In this document: piece by piece, positions 36,815-48,000 of the stretch
Layout: the number at the start of each line of letters is the position of its first letter
Position numbering within the stretch: the first letter of the stretch is position 1
NCBI RefSeq assembly: GCF_024704835.1
Contig: NZ_JAMXBE010000013.1
Location: 52,801 to 116,800, forward strand
Reading direction: 5' to 3'
Source of the DNA: Parapedobacter tibetensis
Lineage (GTDB): Bacteria > Bacteroidota > Bacteroidia > Sphingobacteriales > Sphingobacteriaceae
Length of the DNA stretch: 64,000 bases
Notes under the pieces: model-generated
What the model was told of the DNA's origin: nothing
What the model saw: only the letters and a program-made list of their open reading frames with translations
The model's database searches: none
Translations under genes and position numbers: made by a program

Positions 36815-39800
36815 TTAATAGTTGACGATCTCAAAATCGTTCATCAAACCATATTCAAACGTGTCGTACTGGCTTCCCGGCGGATACCGGTCGGCCTTCC
36901 AGAAGCCCGGCCCGGCAATACCCTTTCCTGGTGTGTTATGAAAAGGGCCCAATAAATTTTTAAGCGTTCCAATCACCTCCACTGTGATGCGGTTTGATCC
37001 GTTTTTCAGGTAATCCGTAATGTCCAACGTGTTGGGTTCTGCCAGGATGATTCCCGCCTGCCTACCATTTACAGTGATTACGGCCACACTTCCTTTCCAC
37101 TGATCGAGCTTTACGGCGTATCGGCCATTCCCACCTACCAGTTCCAGTTCTTTCTGATATATTACCCCGTGCGCATACATCGGCAACCCTTGTTTATTCC
37201 AGCTGCCGAAATCCAAGGGTTCCGATGCGGTGATGTGCCAGCCCCTGTCCGCAGTGCGGAGGTTAAAATCCCCCAGGATATAAATTGGCTCAATCTCGGC
37301 ATAAATGCTCATCGGATCGACGGACAGGGTCAGCACGTTTTCGCCTGCCCGAACAAATGCGCCTATCTCCAGTGCACTAAAGGCGCGGTCGAGCCACCAC
37401 ATCTCTCCATCCGGATGGATTTCTTTGCCATTTACACTGATACTGCTCCATAGCGATCCCTGCTCCACCACTGCACGGAATTTCTGATGGTTAACGCCTT
37501 CGTCCACAAAAAAACGGTATGTCGCTGTAAACCCGGTACCCGCTGAAAACGTATCCCGCTCTACGATACGTTGTTTGAATTGCGTTTGATTAAACCAAGG
37601 ATTTCCGGCGCCTTCCGAAAAGCCTAGCTGACGAAATACCAGGTTAGAAGCCCTGGGGACGTAAACATCCTGTAACACGGTGTCCGTACCATGTATCTGC
37701 AGATCGCAAAAATCGAGGGTCAGTATATTTTCCGCAGCCCGTCGGATTTCCGTCAGGCCACTCTTCATCGATATACCGTTCGCAGGAAGTAAATAGTCCT
37801 TCAGGCCTTGCTGTTTTTGATCAGCGCTGAAAAGCAGCAGACTGCCAGCCGGGGGAACGGTAACGTCAACAACGGCAAATCCACCATCCGCACCGGTTTC
37901 CGGGTAACCCAATAGTTCACCTGTAAACAGATCCAGCAGCAGCACATCGCTGCCTTTGATCCGCACGCTGCCTTTCGCCTCCTGTTCCAGACTGGCGTTC
38001 GAGAGGAACAATAGCTGGCCATCGTCCAGCAAGCGCCGGTGATGAAACAGGTTTCCTCCTTCCGTATCGATGCGGAAACCGTCGGACCGGAAATGCCGCT
38101 CGATTATTTCGCCGGAGAGTTCGCCTGTTTTTTGATACCCCACCATAGTTCCTATTCGCGGCTCGTTGGTTTCCTTACCGTTAATCGTTTTTATCGTTTC
38201 AAACCCAAGCACTTTCCCTCCCGCTGCCAGGTATTGTTGGAGTAAATCCAAAGTCTTCCCGTTCAGATTGTCCATTCCGGGTGGAATCACCACCATCGTA
38301 TAACCCCTTTCACCAACAATAAACTGACCATTCCGGATATTTCCTGCGTAACTGATTATATCTTCTGATCCCAGGTCGTATGCTACCTGCGCCTTTGTAA
38401 GCGTGGTTACGAAGTCTTGAAAACGCGACCCAATTTCATAGAACCGTTTATTTTTTCCTCCGGGCCCTGTATACATCCAGGCCGATGTGGTCGGCTCCAG
38501 CACCAGGATACTATTTTCCTGACGGCCGCTGGACAGCGCCAGCGATAGACGGGCATAGTACTGGTTCAGGTCGCGGTAATACGGCCACCAAGGGCTGTGA
38601 TAAGAAAAGCTCGGCGGGTAATCGTATTTCCGGGCGCCGGTAAGCGTCATAAACGAGAGGTGCTGGTTCATGAAATTGACGCCCAGCGCAAACTCCCAGT
38701 CGGCCAGTCTTTTCAGGTCTTTGAACGTAACATCCCAGCCGCCCCCGCCGTACGTCTCGCTCAGCGTCCTTTTTTTTCCAAGCTGGTTGGCGACGCTCGA
38801 CAGCTCCTTTACCGCGCGGATGTTTCCGAACTGTGCATTCGGGCTATTTTCATTAAACTGGTTGAACAGCATATCAATGCCCGGCTGGTCAAACCAAGCA
38901 TACATCGCCATATTATCCGGCACATGTTGCGGGTCGGGCCACCCATGCTCCCAATAATGGCCGGTCCAGATAAGCCCTTGTTTCGCTGCGTACCGTTGCA
39001 TTGGTTTAGCCCACCGTTCCGTAAACAGGTGCAAAAGCGCATACTGATAGTTATGCCTTACATGCTTCCAATCGCCCACTTCTTCAAACAGCGACGGCAA
39101 ATGCTGCTGAAGATCATAACCCCACTGTCGCTTAAACGTACTAAACAGGTCCGGCGTCCAGCGGATCCGGTTGGGGCCTTCCGTCGGAATACTGGGTTCA
39201 TCTGAAAAGATACCCGGTATGGTTTTTCCGAATTCCGCACCGGCAACATTTCTATACCCCTTAAAAGTGATATCGATGAATTTTTCAGTGACGCCTTCCG
39301 CCATCAGGTCTATGTACGAGAATCCGACAGGACCGCTCAATATCCCGCGGTTGGCGGTGTAATACGCTTTGGTGATGAGGTAATAATTGCCCGGTTTTCC
39401 GAGGTACGGCCCCATGGATGATGTAATGTCTTCGATCTGGTTACCTTTTACAATAAAGCATGCAACCAGATCATGAAATACAACCGGCAGGAGATTGACC
39501 TTGTTCAGCTGAAGCATCTGCCCCTGGTTTTGGGCAGCAGGCATCTGTTCCTGCAGCAAGCCGCCTGCAAATCCGGTAGGATATGAATTCTCATCATATA
39601 TCCAGACGTTCATCCCGAGTTCCTTCCCCTTTTCTACGGTGTACCTGAACAAGTCAAACCACTCCGGGGATAAGTATTCCGTGACCAATCCGGGGCGCGG
39701 ATGGACCATAACCCCGCCGAAAGCATTTGCTTTAAATTCGGTCATCATGGAATCGATGATCGTTTTGGTGACCTTAGTATGCCAAACCCATAACGGCGCA

Positions 39801-39970
39801 CTGCCATATTCCTTGCCGGGAGAAGCGAAATGCTCCCGAAGATAAGAAAACGAATCCCGGGAACGCGGAATATCCGGTGCGGGTGATTTACCGGAAAACA
39901 ATAATGCAAACAAGACCAAGGCAGTCACCTTTAGCCTATCTGTTTTGAGAAATCGATTCATCTTTTTCAT
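36815..39970 (-). CDS. GH106-like glycosyl hydrolase
   Basis: A 1051-residue secreted protein (hydrophobic signal about 13-27). The catalytic barrel starts with SAPLWVWHTKVTKTIIDSMM (57-76), then FGGVMVHPRPGLVTEYLSPEW and NVWIYDENSYPTGFAGG, a pattern of the large GH106/GH106-related group. The C-terminal part has a jelly-roll binding fold (LPMYAHGVIYQKELELVG, KNLLGPFHN). The start has a fair ribosome site (ACAGGAT) and lies 7 nt after the GH105 remnant. A rhamnosidase or related activity on a decorated pectin is inferred; a different specificity is quite possible because the WWWW motif is not conserved. Confidence 0.75.
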   Translation of the reverse strand: MKKMNRFLKTDRLKVTALVLFALLFSGKSPAPDIPRSRDSFSYLREHFASPGKEYGSAPLWVWHTKVTKTIIDSMMTEFKANAFGGVMVHPRPGLVTEYLSPEWFDLFRYTVEKGKELGMNVWIYDENSYPTGFAGGLLQEQMPAAQNQGQMLQLNKVNLLPVVFHDLVACFIVKGNQIEDITSSMGPYLGKPGNYYLITKAYYTANRGILSGPVGFSYIDLMAEGVTEKFIDITFKGYRNVAGAEFGKTIPGIFSDEPSIPTEGPNRIRWTPDLFSTFKRQWGYDLQQHLPSLFEEVGDWKHVRHNYQYALLHLFTERWAKPMQRYAAKQGLIWTGHYWEHGWPDPQHVPDNMAMYAWFDQPGIDMLFNQFNENSPNAQFGNIRAVKELSSVANQLGKKRTLSETYGGGGWDVTFKDLKRLADWEFALGVNFMNQHLSFMTLTGARKYDYPPSFSYHSPWWPYYRDLNQYYARLSLALSSGRQENSILVLEPTTSAWMYTGPGGKNKRFYEIGSRFQDFVTTLTKAQVAYDLGSEDIISYAGNIRNGQFIVGERGYTMVVIPPGMDNLNGKTLDLLQQYLAAGGKVLGFETIKTINGKETNEPRIGTMVGYQKTGELSGEIIERHFRSDGFRIDTEGGNLFHHRRLLDDGQLLFLSNASLEQEAKGSVRIKGSDVLLLDLFTGELLGYPETGADGGFAVVDVTVPPAGSLLLFSADQKQQGLKDYLLPANGISMKSGLTEIRRAAENILTLDFCDLQIHGTDTVLQDVYVPRASNLVFRQLGFSEGAGNPWFNQTQFKQRIVERDTFSAGTGFTATYRFFVDEGVNHQKFRAVVEQGSLWSSISVNGKEIHPDGEMWWLDRAFSALEIGAFVRAGENVLTLSVDPMSIYAEIEPIYILGDFNLRTADRGWHITASEPLDFGSWNKQGLPMYAHGVIYQKELELVGGNGRYAVKLDQWKGSVAVITVNGRQAGIILAEPNTLDITDYLKNGSNRITVEVIGTLKNLLGPFHNTPGKGIAGPGFWKADRYPPGSQYDTFEYGLMNDFEIVNY

Positions 39971-39977
39971 ATCCTGT

Positions 39978-40110
39978 TTACTTTAACTTAAGCAGCTCAC
40001 TGGCCGCAAGCAAAAAAGCACCAACGCCGAAGCCATCGGTATCTTCGTAGGTAGCCGGCTCAGGCTGGTCGCCTATCTTTTGCACATAGCCCAGTTTGCC
40101 GTTCGGTCTT
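39978..40110 (-). pseudogene. C-terminal remnant of GH105/GH88 unsaturated rhamnogalacturonyl hydrolase
   Basis: In the frame ending at the TAA 39980-39978 the minus strand encodes about 43 residues beginning NGKLGYVQKIGDQPEPATY and ending GFGVGAFLLAASELLKLK. This is the characteristic last part of GH105/GH88 unsaturated glucuronyl/rhamnogalacturonyl hydrolases. Upstream the frame is closed by stops, and the coding sequence passes into the BNR-like remnant in another frame. The parent enzyme would act on the unsaturated products of PL11 and PL26. The remnant overlaps the 3' end of the BNR-like frame. Confidence 0.75.
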
Positions 40111-40690
40111 TATATTGAGCATATAGTTTACAATACAAATCGCCTATCAGGTAATCATCTGCAAAAAAGCGTCTCTTTCCTTCGCCATTGATGAGTCCGT
40201 CCTGCAACCTGCTCCATTTCTTTTCTTTCGTATGGTAGTGATTCAACATCAGGTTGCCATTCCCCGAACCTCCATCCCTATACAGAAACAACAGATCACC
40301 ATTCGGAAAGCTGTAAAACTCGGGGTAAGTGACCTGTTGCTCTTTTTGGCCGGTCATCGGTAATTTTTCCGACATGACCAAAGCGCCTGGTTCGGTGCTC
40401 TTACAGTACCGTAATGGATTGTTGTGATGATCCCATGACATGTGGAGATAGCCATCGCCGTCGACCATAATGCTGATCGCATTATGCGCATCTGTATTGT
40501 TCCCTTTATAGGACGTGACTTCCAGCTCCCATTCATCGGTGCCCTGTTGGCGTTTTCCCAACACGACGGTATTGACAGAATTTTGTGCCCAGCCCATGCC
40601 CACGTTTGTCATGGTTTGCTGGGTATGCCTTTGCGGATAAGCGGATAAGGGGAACAAAATCAGACTGAAAAAAAATAGTTTAATATCCAT
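40073..40690 (-). pseudogene. internally deleted BNR_4-type sialidase-fold protein remnant
   Basis: From the ATG at 40690 the frame gives 205 residues with a signal peptide (MDIKLFFFSLILFPLSAYP). It is similar to BNR-repeat (BNR_4) proteins of about 450 residues: MGWAQNSVNTV, NTDAHNAISIMVDGDGYLHM, SWDHHNNPLRYC, TYPEFYSFPNGDLLFLYRDG, DGLINGEGKR. About 25 residues expected between NSVNTV and VLGKR are missing in frame. After GEGKR the sequence becomes unrelated and stops, so more than half of the fold is absent. The start overlaps the stop of the DUF4998 gene by 11 nt. It probably once was a pectin/ulvan-type side-chain enzyme or binding protein. Confidence 0.75.
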
Positions 40691-41792
40691 AAACGCTGAA
40701 TTCTCCCAAAACAACGAATCGTTCTGGACCTGATACGGCCACCAGTTTAACGTAACGAGCTTTTGGCAGTGATTCGAAATGGTATAGCTGCTCACCGTTA
40801 ATTAAGCGGTTGTAATCAAATGTTCCAAGATCGGCCCAATTGATGTTGTCACTGCTCACCAGAAACTGTATCACATCCGGACCACGCGGGTCTACCGGAT
40901 TAAAAGCATTCGTGGTTCCCCATACGCCCAAACGAGCAATGGTACGCTCCATTCCCAGATCGAACGTAACAAAATGCGGATAATTGGACGTGTTAGCATT
41001 CGCGTGCCAGCGCGTGGCATCGGTACCGTCTATGAGGTTTTTTGCCATATTTGCTTCACCGGGATGTTCGGAAGAAACGGCCGCGATGAACCAATCCTTT
41101 TTATCAAACTCAAATGGATCGCTTGTCGCAAACTCGGTGTAAAACGTATCAATGGCTAATGAATCCGGAATGAATGCGGTTCTGTATTGGAAAGCAGCGC
41201 CTCCCTGGTAATCATCGATCGTTGTTTCGGTTGAATCCACATGCACATGAAGAACCTGTTGAGTATTATCACTCGTATATTTTATTTCCGTTCTGATCGC
41301 TCCATTGGCTATATCCGCATCAGCCCATTGCAGTGTCAGGTTACCGTTGGCATCAAGTAGAGCGGTGCTCAACGGCCGCGCCAGCAAGCTTTCCTGATAC
41401 CTGATCCCATACGCTTTTCCGCTAATTTCTACCGGAACCGAAACATGCCCATCGTCATCAAATGTCTTGATAACAAACGAATAAGTAATTCCTTCTGTTA
41501 AGGGCTGGATGATTTGGCTGATCGTATCCCCCTGTTCAGGAATGGGTACGACAACGGAATCAATAAAGTTATTCCAGTAAATAACAGCCCATGTCACATT
41601 GGGATCATTGCCCCGTAACCAGCTGATCTGCAGACGATCCTTGCCGGCATAGACCTGCGGCGAAGAAGCCTTCGCCGGATAAGTCGTGCCATTCGGAACA
41701 ACATACGCTTTATAACTGTCATCCATCTCCTTGCAGCTGAATGCCGAAATCAGCATAGCCGGGATGAGCATTGTATATATTATCGTTTTCAT
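40680..41792 (-). CDS. DUF4998 plus F5/8 type C (discoidin) domain lipoprotein
   Basis: A 370-residue surface lipoprotein (MKTIIYTMLIPAMLISAFSC, Cys 20). The N-terminal half is DUF4998-like (YVVPNGTTYPAKA, PQVYAGKDRLQISWLRGNDP, AVIYWNN). The C-terminal ~130 residues form an F5/8 type C module (LIDGTDATRWHANANTSNYP, FVTFDLGMERTIARLGVWG, GEFSVYGY), usually a carbohydrate-binding fold. It is encoded after the DUF5000 gene with a 12-nt gap. Such proteins sit with SusC/SusD and capture glycan at the cell surface. Confidence 0.88.
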   Translation of the reverse strand: MKTIIYTMLIPAMLISAFSCKEMDDSYKAYVVPNGTTYPAKASSPQVYAGKDRLQISWLRGNDPNVTWAVIYWNNFIDSVVVPIPEQGDTISQIIQPLTEGITYSFVIKTFDDDGHVSVPVEISGKAYGIRYQESLLARPLSTALLDANGNLTLQWADADIANGAIRTEIKYTSDNTQQVLHVHVDSTETTIDDYQGGAAFQYRTAFIPDSLAIDTFYTEFATSDPFEFDKKDWFIAAVSSEHPGEANMAKNLIDGTDATRWHANANTSNYPHFVTFDLGMERTIARLGVWGTTNAFNPVDPRGPDVIQFLVSSDNINWADLGTFDYNRLINGEQLYHFESLPKARYVKLVAVSGPERFVVLGEFSVYGY

Positions 41793-41804
41793 ATACTATA
41801 ATAT

Positions 41805-43031
41805 TTATTTTTGAACCTGTCCGGAAAGGGTAATCTCCGCTATGATAACCTGTCCCGTTGTCGTATTACCGGCCCATGTTTCCATGCTTCTGAAGCGGAT
41901 GTAACGAACCGGGATCCAAGGGTTGGGGACTTTATCGGTTACCACGAGCTCGAAGTTTTCACCCTGGACATTGGCATACTCCTTGTCTTCCGGTGTGACG
42001 GCACCTCCGGGTCCTGACGGCTTAAACGATTCGAATTCGCCGAGTAAAGTCCAGTCTCCACCAGCCAAATCATCACCGGGAACTGCTGCATTAGATCCAT
42101 ACAACTGAAACCTTTTGACATTGGCGCCCGCATATTCCGAATTTTGGCGATGGTGTACTCTGATCCGGCTGATAATCGCCGGATCATTCAGCCTGAACGT
42201 AAACGTTTGTGGTATGGGTGAGGTATGGGGTGTTGCAAAGATATCATTGTTCACGCTGGACGTAATATCATCCCAAATCTGGGGCAGGGCATAATTCTGG
42301 CTTCCTTCTACAGGAAGATAGGTATCGGATGCTAAGTTGTATTCAATATAAGGTTTTTGTAACCGCTCTTCATACAGGGGAGTCAGCTCTTTGATTAACG
42401 TATCCGATTTATTATCCCACCGGTCACGCAGATAAATACCAAACCGGGCATCCAGTGAATCCAGCCCCAGGTATGAAAAGCTTCCGGTGCGCGACTTGGT
42501 GTAGAAGGTCTGCAAAGGTCTCCACATACCATTCTTCAGCGAATCGTACATCAGCGAAATGGCCAGATTGGCTTCATATTCATTTTTAAAAGAAATACGC
42601 ACACCGCCGAACGTTTCGTTCACTTCCAGATCCGGAAACGATAGTTCCACCGCAGGCGGCAACGGTTCGACAAGAACCGTAAGTGGTTCGGAAATCTTTT
42701 CGTTCTTACCTACAGCATAAAGGGTAACTGGGTATGAACCAGATGCACCATAACCTTCAATAAGCAGGGTGTCTACATAATATGATGCCCTTGATTCGCG
42801 TACCACTCCCCTGTTGGTCGTATAAACGGCCTTCACATAAAGCATATTTTTATCTGTTGGGATTTTATATTGCAGAACCGCGCCGCCTGGTATGTTTTTT
42901 ACGGAAACGCCGGAAACTGCTCCTGGAGCAGGAGCTGAATCATCTATCAGATTGAGCCGCGTATCCTCTTTACAGGTACTATACAACAGGCCTATTAGGC
43001 CAGCTGTAATTAGAAAATATACTTTTTTCAT
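41805..43031 (-). CDS. DUF4959/DUF5126/DUF5000 domain lipoprotein
   Basis: A 408-residue lipoprotein (Cys 20 in LIGLLYSTC) with three successive modules: DUF4959 (about 30-130, PGAVSGVSVKNIPGGAVLQY, YYVDTLLIEGYG), DUF5126 (about 131-225, VNETFGGVRISFKNEYEANL) and DUF5000 (about 245-405, a discoidin-like fold with FTFRLNDPAIISRIRVHHRQ and PVRYIRFRSMETW). This architecture is the standard surface glycan-binding partner of SusC/SusD pairs. It follows SusD by 111 nt. The ligand is unknown. Confidence 0.9.
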   Translation of the reverse strand: MKKVYFLITAGLIGLLYSTCKEDTRLNLIDDSAPAPGAVSGVSVKNIPGGAVLQYKIPTDKNMLYVKAVYTTNRGVVRESRASYYVDTLLIEGYGASGSYPVTLYAVGKNEKISEPLTVLVEPLPPAVELSFPDLEVNETFGGVRISFKNEYEANLAISLMYDSLKNGMWRPLQTFYTKSRTGSFSYLGLDSLDARFGIYLRDRWDNKSDTLIKELTPLYEERLQKPYIEYNLASDTYLPVEGSQNYALPQIWDDITSSVNNDIFATPHTSPIPQTFTFRLNDPAIISRIRVHHRQNSEYAGANVKRFQLYGSNAAVPGDDLAGGDWTLLGEFESFKPSGPGGAVTPEDKEYANVQGENFELVVTDKVPNPWIPVRYIRFRSMETWAGNTTTGQVIIAEITLSGQVQK

Positions 43032-43142
43032 CAGAATAAATTGATTTTAAGTGGCGATGAAGCTTGCCAGCTACCGCAGGCAGCAGTGGTAGCACATGCA
43101 GGTTTCATTTTAAACAATAGCTAATTGTAGAACAATGAACAA

Positions 43143-45074
43143 CTACCATCCGATATTCTGTACCATATTGGGGTTGACCGTGAGATCAGCCTGTGCAATG
43201 GGCCAGAAATAATCCCGAAGGCGGTATTCCTGCCTGAAAACCAGTCTTGGCCGGTAATAATAAGCGGGGTCGGCCTGTTGTAAATCCCAGCCCTGTATAG
43301 GGGTGCCATAATAATCCGCTAAGGTTTTCCAGCGCCGGATATCCCAAAAACGCTGGCCCTCAAAACATAGCTCGTTCAACCGCTCCTGGTGAATGATTTG
43401 CCGAAGTCCTTCTTGCGATCTGAACTTATCCGGATTCGTTGAATGTTGTGTCCACGCTTCGTTTACGGACTTCAGGCCAGCACGTTCTCTCACCATATCC
43501 ACATATTCAAGTGCCTGCGTGCGGTTAGCGTCGGTGTTAGCTGCTTCATTTAATGCTTCTGCATACAGCAGGAACAGATCGCTTAGGCGAAACAGTGGCC
43601 AGGCATAATTGCGGATAGAATAGCTTGTCAGGCTGATCTGCACATTTTCAAAGTGAATCCATTTCTTGATCTGATAGCCCGTAATGGGCCCAAAATGGGA
43701 ACCTCCCGCACCATGCATCTGGCCTTTGCGGCCGGTCATGTAATATAAACTTGACGGATTCCTATCGTCGTAAACACCCTGTCCGTACCATATTCCGCCA
43801 TCAAAACCCAAATTGGCATAAAACCGAGGCTCCCGTTTAAAATTAAGGTACGCCGTTTGGTAGTCCTGCCTGATATACCGGTTGTCTGCTACTGTTGCGG
43901 TTTTCACTTCAAACCTGCGGCTATAGTCCCAGTCTCTGTCTTCCCTGATGGGTACGCCGTTGTTGCTGTAAAACTGCTCAGCGATCTTGATAGGCGCTCC
44001 GGTCAGCATTCTCATTTGTGAGTAGTCGATATACCTGATATCCAGCTTAGGAGCTGAGTTTTGCTGTAAATTTGCGGAAAGACTCTGGGTATTGGCCCAT
44101 ATAATATCGTCGTTCCACCGTTCGGCAAAAGCATTGCGCAGGGTGAGTTCTGTTAATATGGTATCTGATAAAGGAAACTGCGGGTTTCCCGGATACGCAT
44201 ACAGTCCCATACCCAATTCGCCTACACACACATCAATGGCATCTTTACAGGCCTGGGCCGCAATAACCCACTTCCCGGCGTCGGACCCCTGGTTAAACAA
44301 TACAGTCCCATCCGGATTTCTCAAGGTAGTCTGATCGGCATTGCCATTAAACAACGGACTTGCCGCTGTTACCAGTACCCGGGCTTTGAGGGCCAGTGCG
44401 ATGGGTTTGGTAATACGGCCCAGTTCTTCTCCCCTGCTGGCAATCGTAATGGGTAATCCTTCAACCGATTCATCCAGTAATTGTACGATGTAGCTGACAC
44501 AGCTATCTACGGGATCCCTTGCGACACGCACATCCTCTTCGCTCGCATCAATGGGTAGATTGACTTTGATGACCGGAATTGGTCCATACATCCGTAACAG
44601 GCGAAAGTGATAATACGCTTTCAGGACCTTCACTTCCGAAACCCATTGGTACCGCTCCCAATCCTCCAGATCAGGCACATTGCCGATATTTTCCAAAAAG
44701 ATATTGCAGGTACGGATTCCTTGATATAGGCTATTCCAGCTGTGAATTAGCGGACTGCTCGCATTCTGCGCACCTAGCGCAATATTAACTGCCTCGTAAT
44801 TGAAGGGAATGACTGCTCCCGAACCCTGTGGAACTGCCCACACTTCATCCCCACTCATCAATGCAGGGTCTAATCCGATATTCCCGTCCTTTGGCATATA
44901 GGAATAACAGGTATACAAATATTTTATCGCTTGGTTCCGCATGGAAAAGGCGTTGTCAATCGTACTGACCCCCTCCGGTACCACATCTAGGTATTTGCAC
45001 GAACCCAGCAGGAAAATCATTCCGCCTATTAAAACAAGGGGTTTTATACGTTCCTGTAATCTTAAATTTTTCAT
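43143..45074 (-). CDS. SusD/RagB family outer membrane lipoprotein (locus 3)
   Basis: A 643-residue SusD protein with a lipobox Cys at 26 (LIGGMIFLLGSC) followed by KYLDVVPEGVST. Helical SusD features include WVSEVKVLKAYYHFRLLRMYG, FRLSDLFLLYAEALNEAANT and RLNELCFEGQRFWDIRRWKT, and the tail has NPNMVQNIGW. It lies 5 nt after SusC in the AraC-controlled locus. It should bind the oligosaccharide imported by that SusC. Confidence 0.95.
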   Translation of the reverse strand: MKNLRLQERIKPLVLIGGMIFLLGSCKYLDVVPEGVSTIDNAFSMRNQAIKYLYTCYSYMPKDGNIGLDPALMSGDEVWAVPQGSGAVIPFNYEAVNIALGAQNASSPLIHSWNSLYQGIRTCNIFLENIGNVPDLEDWERYQWVSEVKVLKAYYHFRLLRMYGPIPVIKVNLPIDASEEDVRVARDPVDSCVSYIVQLLDESVEGLPITIASRGEELGRITKPIALALKARVLVTAASPLFNGNADQTTLRNPDGTVLFNQGSDAGKWVIAAQACKDAIDVCVGELGMGLYAYPGNPQFPLSDTILTELTLRNAFAERWNDDIIWANTQSLSANLQQNSAPKLDIRYIDYSQMRMLTGAPIKIAEQFYSNNGVPIREDRDWDYSRRFEVKTATVADNRYIRQDYQTAYLNFKREPRFYANLGFDGGIWYGQGVYDDRNPSSLYYMTGRKGQMHGAGGSHFGPITGYQIKKWIHFENVQISLTSYSIRNYAWPLFRLSDLFLLYAEALNEAANTDANRTQALEYVDMVRERAGLKSVNEAWTQHSTNPDKFRSQEGLRQIIHQERLNELCFEGQRFWDIRRWKTLADYYGTPIQGWDLQQADPAYYYRPRLVFRQEYRLRDYFWPIAQADLTVNPNMVQNIGW

Positions 45075-45079
45075 GCTTG

Positions 45080-48000
45080 TTAATTGAATGACATGTTTAT
45101 CCCTAAGTTAAATACCCGCTGTATGGGATAGGCCAAACCATTGCCGGCCATCTCCACATCCCATAATTTGAATTTACTGAATGTAAGTAGGTTGGTACCG
45201 CTGAGATACACCCTGAAATTGGATAACCTGAGCCGCTCTATCAGGTCCTGGCTTAAATTATAACCAATTTCTAACTGTTTCAGGCGCAGAAAGGTGCCAT
45301 CGCGCATGAACCACGTATTGGGTACCACATTGTTTTCATTAATCGTGGTGCTTAATCTGGGCCACAGCGCATATATATTCCGATTCTCCTCAGACCAATG
45401 GCTATCGGCGTAGACCTGCAGCAACTGTGTTTCCCTATAAAATGGCGTCGTGGAATTAAGCCATTCCTGGTTGGGTTTACGGCTATTCACTTCGATCCAG
45501 AACGACTCGTTGGTTATCCCTTGGAACATGGCAGATAGATCAAAATTTTTGTATCCCAGTGAAAAAGCAAATCCGTAGACAATTTCCGGCACTGTTGGAT
45601 TGCCAATAGGGACGATATCCAAGCTGTTTACCCGGCCATCCTTGTTCACGTCGGTGTATTTAATATCGCCACCTCCGTATAACGAGTTCCCTACCTCCTG
45701 AACCGGAGAGTTGGCGGCCTCCGCATCATCGACAAAGAGCCGTTCAGCGATATAACCATAGGTTTGGCTTAATGGCCGGCCAACATGGTACCGCCAGGGT
45801 TCGAGGTAAACGGGTTCTTCATACACTTCATATTTACTGGTCGCGTAGGTAAAGTTGACACGGGCAGCAGCCCACAGATCGGAAGAAAAATTCTGCGTGT
45901 AGTCCAAGCTGAAATCGATCCCTTTGCCGGATGCCTCGCCCAAATTGGCCCTGACGGGAGCAGTAAGCCCCATAGTGGTGGGAATGGAAGCCCTCGGCAT
46001 CAGGATGTTGCTACGGTATTCAGTAAAATAATCAGCAATGATGTTCAGCTTATTCCAAAGGCTTAATTCGACAGCATAATCGGCCTTCCGGGCAGTTTCC
46101 CAGCCTATTTCCGGGTTCGCGTACCGGTTAATCAAGACACCGGGCAAGAATTCCGAAAATTCTTCGCCAAAGGTTGCGCCCCGGCCGGCATTTCCCATAT
46201 CAACCTGTGAAAGATAAAAAAAGCGGTCTTCAGCACGGCCTATCCGGTCATTACCCACTAAACCATACGAGAAACGAAATTTCAATTTAGAAATGGTATT
46301 AAGGAAAGGTTCCATAAAACGTTCGTTGGATGCCATCCAGGCCACTCCTGCTGACGGGAAGAAGCCGAACCGGCGTGATTCATGAAAACGTTCGGACCCG
46401 TTGTAACCAAAATTAAACTCGCCGAAGTAACGGTCATCATACGAATAGGTGGCACGGCCGGAAAGCCCCAGGTTACGCGATGGCAGTGACAACTGTAGTT
46501 CGCCCGTATTGGCGTTCAGGGCTTGCTGAGCCATAAACACGAACAGGCCGCTCAGGTTATGCTTATTGCCAAACAATCTGGAATAATTGGCAATACCCTG
46601 AAAGTAGAAGGTAGAATTGGTGACTTTGTCGGGATTAATTTCGGCATAGTCAAGGTACTCTGTCCCGTCGTTCGTCTGAATAAGCGAATAGTTTCCGGTG
46701 GCCATATCATAACTACCCATCTGGTAGTAATACGGATTGTAAAATCTATTTACAGAGAATTGCGAAAGCCTAGATATATTTAATAGTCCGTTTACATTCA
46801 GTCCTTCCGTCAGAAAGCTCAGGTTTTGTTTCATTTCGAGCTGTGCCAGCAGCTGGGAACGGGATTTATCCTTATATCCCCTTACCATTTCCGCATAAGG
46901 GTTTACGAACTCATTATCATCATTACCAAACATGATGTGATTAACGTGTTGGTGCTCGGCATCGAGTGGATAATAGGCCGGAAACCTGACCGGATTGGAG
47001 TGCATGATCATCTGATAGGTCTCCGTACCCCCGTTGAGCGGACCGCTGTAATCATCGAAAACACCGCTCAGCCTCACAATTAGCTCAGTAGTTTTACTCA
47101 AATCGATGTTCACGGTTGACCGCAGCGTATAAGATTTATTATCAATATTATTATTAAAATTGTTTCGCTTATCTACGTTTAAGATGCCATTATCCTTATT
47201 CAGTGAGCCTGCCACGTAATAACGGGCGACACCACCGCCACCGCTTACACTTAGGTTAGCCCGTTGGGTGGTTGCATAGTTTTTCATCAGCATACTCATC
47301 CAGTCATTGGTCGGATAACGTATCGGGTCGTAACCTGCAGCTGTAGACTCGATTTTTTCCTGCGAATAAGGTAATTCACCGAGTGGGTCCCTCGTCAACA
47401 CCGCTTCATTCGCCAGTCTCATATACGTTATGGGGTCGGCCAGCTCGACTTTCCGGGTAGGGGCTGATACCGAATTTTCTATTCTGAAAGAAACTTTTGC
47501 CGGACCGACAGTCCCTTGCTTAGTGGTCACCAAAATAACCCCGTTCGCTCCTCTGGCGCCATAGAGCGCGGTGGCGGTTGCGTCTTTCATCACCGAGAAA
47601 CTGGCGATATCATCCGGCTGGAGCCTAGCTAAATCGGTGGTGGTTAGTTCGATATTATCAATTAAGATCAGCGGGTTGGTGTTGGCACCAAATGTCGTGA
47701 TGCCCCGTACGAAGAAGTCGGCATTGTCTTGCCCCGGTTCGCCGTTCCGCTGATACGCAATGATCCCCGCCACATTCCCCGCCAACGCAGCGGTCAGGTT
47801 GCTCGACGGAATTTTCAGTTGGGAAGGATTCACCGTTGTAACTGCGCCGACCACGTCCTTCTTCTTCTGCCGACCAAAGGCAACCACGACTACTTCATCG
47901 ATATCCGATTGCTCCAGCGCCAACGTCACGTCCAGCACCGCGTGTTGCTCAACGGGAATTTCCTGGGCCGTATACCCGACCATGGAAAATACGAGTACGC

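Noticed and set aside
40691..40795. Extension of the BNR-type frame upstream of 40690
   Set aside because: It overlaps the coding end of the DUF4998 gene, and the signal peptide begins at 40690.
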